Below the pieces are notes generated by a model. The model worked only from the letters and a program-made list of their open reading frames with translations. It was not told where the DNA came from and ran no database searches. Shown here in pieces: positions 59,702-64,000 of a DNA stretch of 64,000 nucleotides. This DNA is from Sphingomonas jatrophae (GTDB lineage Bacteria > Pseudomonadota > Alphaproteobacteria > Sphingomonadales > Sphingomonadaceae). Position 1 is the stretch's first letter. Each line of letters begins with the position of its first letter. The position numbers and the translations under genes were made by a program. The DNA lies in the NCBI RefSeq assembly GCF_900113315.1, contig NZ_FOZG01000002.1, forward strand, positions 310,001-374,000. The letters are read 5' to 3'.

Positions 59702-60862
59702 TCAGGCGGCGGAGAAGCGCATCAGCTTGATCGCCTCGCTGTTCGCCACACCGCCGCCGATCCGCTTGGTGGCGTAGAAGTGGACGAACGGCTTGTTGCT
59801 GTAAGGATCGCGCAGGATCCCCGTCTCGCGCCGCTCGGCGATCAGATAACCGACGGCGAAGTTGCCGAATGCGATGCTCAGCGAGCCCGCCTCGATGTCC
59901 GGCATGTCCTCGCTCTCCACCACCGGATAGCCGAGCAGGCTGTCCGGCTGGCCGGCGGCGAGGCCCGGCTGCCACAGGAAGGCGCCGTCCGCGGTCTTGA
60001 ACTTGCGGATGGTGGCGCTGGTCGCGGCATTCATCACGAAGCTGGCGCCCTGGCGATAGGGCGCGCGCAGCGCCTGCACCAGGTCGATCAGCTTGTCCGC
60101 GGCTCCTACCGGGAAGGCGCCAGCCACGCCCGTTGGCAGCACCTGCACCGTGCCGAACGGCCGCGTCGCATCGCTCGCGGTCGACATCGGATAGTTCAGG
60201 AAGCCCTTCGGCCGGTTGATCCCCGATCCGTTGACGAAGGCTGCCCCCTCCGCCCGAGCGAACTCGGCCGCAATCTCGCGCGCCAGCCAGTCCTCCACGT
60301 CGAACGCGGCATCGTCCAGCATCGCCTGGCTCGCCGCCGGATTGGCGTAGAGATCACCCATGGGCGGCGCCACCTCGACGAAGGTCGGCGTCTCGCCCAG
60401 CGGACGCACACCGTCCTCCGCCGCCCAGCCCGAGGCGACACCACCCGTCGTGATCAGCTTGCGGTAGCCGGCCGAACCGACCTTCACCACATTGGCCAGC
60501 GACCGGATCGGGCTGATCGACTTCAGCACCGCGTCGATCCGCGCGTCGATCTCCTCCGGCACGGCATAGCCGCCCGCCCCGTCGCTCGTGCCGACGAAGC
60601 TCTTCAGCTCCACGCCCGCCATCGCGCCCTGCCGCAGATAGCGTTCGACGAATGCGCGCGCCGTCCCGTCCTCGCTCTTGGCGCCGGTCAGCGCCGGCCG
60701 CCCGTCGGCCCGCACGCGCGCCTCCACCTGTTGGCGCAGCGTCCCCAGCTCCGCCTTCAGCGCGCCGATCGCCGCCTCCGCCGCCACCGCGTCGAAGCTC
60801 GCCTCCAGCACGTCCGTGCCCGTATCCGCCTTCGTCTCGTAATCCATGCCCGCCGTCTCCAT
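59702..60862 (-). CDS. GTA major capsid protein (HK97 fold, gp5-like)
   Basis: 386 aa. An N-terminal coiled-coil scaffold region (ASFDAVAAEAAIGALKAELGTLRQQVEARV) is followed by the capsid domain: FVGTSDGAGGYAVPEEIDARIDAVLKSISPIRSLANVVKVGSAGYRKLITTGGVASGWAAEDG...FVNGSGINRPKGFLNYP...LLGYPVVESEDMPDI. The scaffold is removed by the gp4 protease. Start ATG 60862 or 60847. Confidence 0.95.
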   Translation of the reverse strand: METAGMDYETKADTGTDVLEASFDAVAAEAAIGALKAELGTLRQQVEARVRADGRPALTGAKSEDGTARAFVERYLRQGAMAGVELKSFVGTSDGAGGYAVPEEIDARIDAVLKSISPIRSLANVVKVGSAGYRKLITTGGVASGWAAEDGVRPLGETPTFVEVAPPMGDLYANPAASQAMLDDAAFDVEDWLAREIAAEFARAEGAAFVNGSGINRPKGFLNYPMSTASDATRPFGTVQVLPTGVAGAFPVGAADKLIDLVQALRAPYRQGASFVMNAATSATIRKFKTADGAFLWQPGLAAGQPDSLLGYPVVESEDMPDIEAGSLSIAFGNFAVGYLIAERRETGILRDPYSNKPFVHFYATKRIGGGVANSEAIKLMRFSAA

Positions 60863-60865
60863 GAG

Positions 60866-61261
60866 TTACTCCTCCACCACCGCGTGCACCCGGGCGTCCG
60901 GCTGCATCGGGAATGTCACTAGGCTGATCTCCACCAGGTCTAGGTCGGTCAGCTGCCGGGTCGCGCCGTCGATCTTGCCGCGCACCCGGTATCCGAAGCT
61001 CAGGCCGTCCAGCGCCCGCTCGCGCAGCAGCGCCGCCGCCGGCCCCGCCCCCGCACTCAACCGGCCGATCACGCGCAGGCCCCGCGCGTCCTCGCGCATC
61101 GCCTCGATCGTGCCGATCGGCCGCTTGGGATCGTGCTGCCAGAGGAGCGGCACCTGCCCCCGCTCCTTCAGCGTCCGCGCGAAGGCGCCCGCGCGCACTA
61201 CGTCGCCGCCCCGGTCGCGCCGATCGAACAGGGCGGCATAGCCGGCGAAGCGCAGCGTCAC
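60866..61261 (-). CDS. GTA prohead protease (HK97 family, gp4-like)
   Basis: 131 aa: RFAGYAALFDRRDRGGDVVRAGAFARTLKERGQVPLLWQHDPKRPIGTIEAMREDARGLRVIGRLSAGAGPAAALLRERALDGLSFGYRV. It contains the catalytic His (WQHD) and Ser (GLSFGY) of the S78 protease family. GTG start at 61261 overlaps the DUF6127 stop (GTGA). Confidence 0.93.
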   Translation of the reverse strand: MTLRFAGYAALFDRRDRGGDVVRAGAFARTLKERGQVPLLWQHDPKRPIGTIEAMREDARGLRVIGRLSAGAGPAAALLRERALDGLSFGYRVRGKIDGATRQLTDLDLVEISLVTFPMQPDARVHAVVEE

Positions 61262-61572
61262 GCCAGCTTCCCCAGCAGCCCGGTCTTCACCGCCACGCCG
61301 ACCAGGATCAGCGCCAGCAGCAGCCGCGTTACCCAGGCCGCCGCCGCCTTCCAGGCCGAGCTCTTGGCATCGCGCCACGCGCCCAGCAGCTCGCGAAGTT
61401 CGCCGAGGTCGCCGCGCGCCCGCGCATCGTCCAGCCCCAGCCGCCGGCACGCCGCCTCCGCGCCCGTCGCGCTCGCCTCCTCCACCAGCGCGCGCAGCGT
61501 CACCAGCGCCGCGCCCTCCGCCTCCGCTTGCGCGATCAGCCGCGCCAGCATCATCGTCTCCGTCGTGGACAT
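61258..61572 (-). CDS. DUF6127 family protein in GTA cluster (104 aa)
   Basis: STTETMMLARLIAQAEAEGAALVTLRALVEEASATGAEAACRRLGLDDARARGDLGELRELLGAWRDAKSSAWKAAAAWVTRLLLALILVGVAVKTGLLGKL: helical, with one C-terminal membrane helix. This is the DUF6127 protein placed between portal and protease in sphingomonad GTAs. A membrane-anchored role in head assembly or release is inferred. Confidence 0.8.
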   Translation of the reverse strand: MSTTETMMLARLIAQAEAEGAALVTLRALVEEASATGAEAACRRLGLDDARARGDLGELRELLGAWRDAKSSAWKAAAAWVTRLLLALILVGVAVKTGLLGKLA

Positions 61573-61595
61573 CGCATCCTCCTCCCGGACCCGGT

Positions 61596-62714
61596 TCAGC
61601 CTGCCGCCTCGATCCCCAGCATCGCCCGCTTCTCGTCCGGCGACAGGAAGTCCGCCGCCGCCACCTGCCGCCAAAGCAGCTCGCGGTCCGCCGCCAGCGC
61701 GGGCACCGCGTCGAGGTCCGGCGCCAGCGCCGCCTCCGGCCACCAGCCGCGCAGGGCCTGCACCAGCCCGTCGAGAATCTTGGTCGCGAGCGGCAGGATG
61801 GTCAGGCGCCACAAAGCGCGGTTCGCCTCGGCATAATTGGCGTAGGTGGCGTCGCCCGGCAGGCCGAGCAGCATCGGCGGCACGCCGAACGCCAGCGCGA
61901 TCTCGCGCGCCGCCGCCGCCTTCAACCCGACGAAGTCCATGTCGGCGGGCGACAGGCTCAGCGCCTGCCACTTCAGCCCGCCTTCCAGCAGCATCGGCCG
62001 CCCGGCATTGGCGGCCCCCGCGAAGGTCCGCTCCATCTCCGCCTGCAGGCGCTCATATTGCTCGCGGGTCAGCGCCGCACCGCGCTCGCCGGGATCATAG
62101 ACCAGCGCGCCCGAGGGCCGCGCCGCATTGTCCAGCAGCGCGCGGTTCCAGCGCGTCGCCGGATTGTGCAGCGTCACCGCCCCCATCGCCGCGCCCAGGC
62201 ACCCGATGCCGAGATGATCGTCCAGCGGATGCTGCGTCCGGATATGGATCGCCTGCGGCTGCCCGTCCGGCCCTGCCGTCGCGAAACGCTGCACCGTCTC
62301 GCCGGCGCGGTAGCGATAGGCGACCGGCCAGCCCCGCGCGTCCAGCTCGGGCGTCACCCGCTCCGGCCGCAGCGCATAGAGCTCGCACGGCATGCCGTCC
62401 GCGCCTGCCGCGACCTGGACGTAAGCGTTGCCGTGCAGCACCAGCTGCGCCGCCACCGCCTCCAACAGCGATTGGCCCGCGCTCGTCGTCCGCACCAGCG
62501 CGATCAGCCGCGCCTCGCCCTTCAGCGTCAGCGAGGCGACGCCCTCCGCCACGATCCGCACCGCGCGCTGCGCCACCGGATTGCGCAGATAGGCCTCGCG
62601 CAGCTCCGTCTCATAGCTGATCGGCGTGTCGCCGCCGACCGTCCCCATCCTCATGCCGCCGCTGAGCGCCGGGCGCACGCCCTCGCCCGCCGGCCGCCTG
62701 CCGAACAGCTTCAT
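61596..62714 (-). CDS. GTA portal protein (HK97 family, gp3-like)
   Basis: 372 aa: SYETELREAYLRNPVAQRAVRIVAEGVASLTLKGE, SLLEAVAAQLVLHGNAYVQVAAGADGMPCELYALRPERVTPELDARGWPVAYRY, PMLLEGGLKWQALSLSPADMDFVGLKAAAAREIALAFGVPPMLLGLPGDATYANYAEANRALWRLTILPLATKIL. All are portal family hallmarks. ATG 62714 has AAGGA eight bases upstream. Confidence 0.95.
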   Translation of the reverse strand: MKLFGRRPAGEGVRPALSGGMRMGTVGGDTPISYETELREAYLRNPVAQRAVRIVAEGVASLTLKGEARLIALVRTTSAGQSLLEAVAAQLVLHGNAYVQVAAGADGMPCELYALRPERVTPELDARGWPVAYRYRAGETVQRFATAGPDGQPQAIHIRTQHPLDDHLGIGCLGAAMGAVTLHNPATRWNRALLDNAARPSGALVYDPGERGAALTREQYERLQAEMERTFAGAANAGRPMLLEGGLKWQALSLSPADMDFVGLKAAAAREIALAFGVPPMLLGLPGDATYANYAEANRALWRLTILPLATKILDGLVQALRGWWPEAALAPDLDAVPALAADRELLWRQVAAADFLSPDEKRAMLGIEAAG

Positions 62715-62799
62715 CGCCCATCCTTTCGAGTTCACGTTCATCCCGGCGCCAGGTCGGGCTCGCAGGAGACGAAGCGCACCGCCGCTCCGCCTCACCCCC

Positions 62800-63999
62800 T
62801 CACAACAGCCGCATCCCCGGTGCCGCGCTCCGCTCCAGCATCAGCGCGCTCAGCGCCCACACCAGCGCGTCCGCGCGGTCGGGCGATCCCTCGCCCGTCC
62901 AGCCGGTCGCGGAGAAGCCCGACAGCTCCTCCTCCAGCTCCGCCATGCGCCCGACATGGCGCACCCGGCCCCGCGCATAGAGCGTGGCCACCGGCTCCGC
63001 CCGCGCCGCCTTGCCGCGCGCGGCATGGACCAAAGTCACCGGCAGCCGGTCGTCCGCCGCATGCAGCACCGCGCGCACCATCGCGCCGCCATTGTTCGCC
63101 TCCGCCACCACCCGATCAGCGGCGTGGCGGCCTGCGGCATCGGCCACCGCCCGCGCCCACCGGTCGGGGCTGCCCGCCGAGACGCTCGCATCTTCCAGCA
63201 CATAACCGTTGCCGTCCGCCCCCAGCCCGGCCGCGACGATGCCGCACGCATCGCCCTGCTCCCCCGCCGGCGGATCGACGCCGATCACCACCCGCACCAG
63301 ATCGGGCGCCGCCGCGATCCGGCAGCGGGCCAGCGCAGCGGGCGTCCACAGCGCATCCTCCGCCACCTCGACCAGCAGGCCGTCCAGCTCCTGCCGGCCG
63401 ACCGGCGTGCCGTCATATTGCGCGCGCATCTCCGCCAGGAAGGCGCGCGGCAGGGTGGAGCGGGCGTCCCATGTCGTCCCCCGCGTCACCGCCGCCTTCG
63501 CCGCCAGGTCGCGCAGAAACGGCGTCGGCCGCGGCGTGGTCGTCGCCACCGCCCGGGGACGCGCGCCGATCCGCAGGCCCAGCTGCAAGTTGGTCCACGC
63601 CTTGTTCGGCTGCGTCCACTTGGCCACCTCGTCTGCCCAGGCCGCGTTGAACTGCGGCCCGCGCAAACTGTCCGGCTCGGCCGCCGAATAGACCTCCGCC
63701 ACCGCGCCGTTCGGCCAGCGCAGCCGGCCGAGACTCGGCTCCCAGCGCGGCCGCATCGCCGGCGGCCCCAGCGAGAGCAGCCCGCTCGCCCCCTCCACCA
63801 TCACGCTGCGCGCCTCACCCGCGGTCGCGCCGACCAGTGCGATGCGGAAGCTCGGATGCGCCTCCGCCTGTGCGCGCACCCACTCCGCCCCAGCCCGCGT
63901 CTTGCCGAAGCCGCGGCCCGCGAGGATCAGCCACGTCGCCCAGTCACCCTCCGGCGGCAGCTGCGCCGGCCGCGCCCACAGGCTCCAGTCATGCTCCAT
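62800..63999 (-). CDS. GTA large terminase subunit (gp2-like), 5' end at window edge
   Basis: Visible 399 aa. ATPase: LILAGRGFGKTRAGAEWVRAQ (Walker A) and AAWADEVAKW (Walker B region). Nuclease: VRVVIGVDPPAGEQGDACGIVAAG and VVAEANNGGAMVRAVL with RADALVWALSAL. It packages host DNA into GTA heads. The first ATG visible ends at the last base of the window, so the true N-terminus may lie outside. Confidence 0.93.
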   Translation of the reverse strand: MEHDWSLWARPAQLPPEGDWATWLILAGRGFGKTRAGAEWVRAQAEAHPSFRIALVGATAGEARSVMVEGASGLLSLGPPAMRPRWEPSLGRLRWPNGAVAEVYSAAEPDSLRGPQFNAAWADEVAKWTQPNKAWTNLQLGLRIGARPRAVATTTPRPTPFLRDLAAKAAVTRGTTWDARSTLPRAFLAEMRAQYDGTPVGRQELDGLLVEVAEDALWTPAALARCRIAAAPDLVRVVIGVDPPAGEQGDACGIVAAGLGADGNGYVLEDASVSAGSPDRWARAVADAAGRHAADRVVAEANNGGAMVRAVLHAADDRLPVTLVHAARGKAARAEPVATLYARGRVRHVGRMAELEEELSGFSATGWTGEGSPDRADALVWALSALMLERSAAPGMRLL

Positions 64000-64000
64000 C

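Noticed and set aside
59780-63650. Several 380-530-aa plus-strand frames over the GTA head genes
   Set aside because: All are antisense to capsid, protease, portal and terminase, with shadow composition and no ribosome binding sites.

Overview
The window is GC-rich chromosomal DNA from an alphaproteobacterium, most likely a sphingomonad. This rests on an RcGTA-type gene transfer agent cluster that includes DUF6127 and DUF2793 proteins, and on a housekeeping set (NDUFA9-like, uppP, gltD/gltB, ubiG, lysC, ptsP, rodZ-like, cpoB, tilS, ftsH, msrA, ompA) in alphaproteobacterial form. The genus is an inference from gene content, not a measurement.

Layout. (1) 1-1455: a Baeyer-Villiger-type flavin monooxygenase on the minus strand, cut by the left edge. 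(2) About 1519-24089: a roughly 22.5-kb integrated element in the 3' end of a tRNA-Leu(CAG) gene. It is bounded by a short direct repeat of the tRNA 3' end and carries a tyrosine integrase, an Xis-like protein, a tightly coupled replication operon ending in a TOPRIM/RecA-fold primase-helicase, and an HGGxxGSGAPKGN small protein. Next come phage virion-like genes (RHH protein, linker protein, M15 peptidase, a 1037-aa Gly/Ala-rich ejection-type protein) and cargo (DUF3800, HUH-type Rep candidate, PD-(D/E)XK nuclease, RHH regulator, a five-gene unknown operon, HigB with a HigA-metallopeptidase fusion). No portal, capsid, large terminase or tail gene is present in the element, so it looks like a satellite or decayed phage-plasmid rather than a complete prophage. 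(3) 24254-48665: core chromosome. A five-gene operon runs gltD, three secreted DUF2059-like proteins, gltB. Then come GST, ubiG, lysC, an alcohol dehydrogenase, a nitronate-monooxygenase-like enzyme, ptsP, rodZ-like, cpoB, tilS, ftsH and msrA. (4) 49234-50346: ompA-like porin with a 22-proline linker. (5) 50550-63999: an RcGTA-like cluster read right to left, from the large terminase at the right edge to a DUF2793 protein.

The most interesting regions are the capsid-less element and a domain rearrangement in the GTA. In the element, iteron-like repeats are embedded in the primase gene, an HUH Rep candidate is also present, and there is a possible frameshift joining a linker protein to an M15 peptidase. 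In the GTA, a large TIM-barrel-like region is fused to the gp12 (DUF2460) protein, while the gp15 'megatron' is short and lacks a barrel-sized insert.
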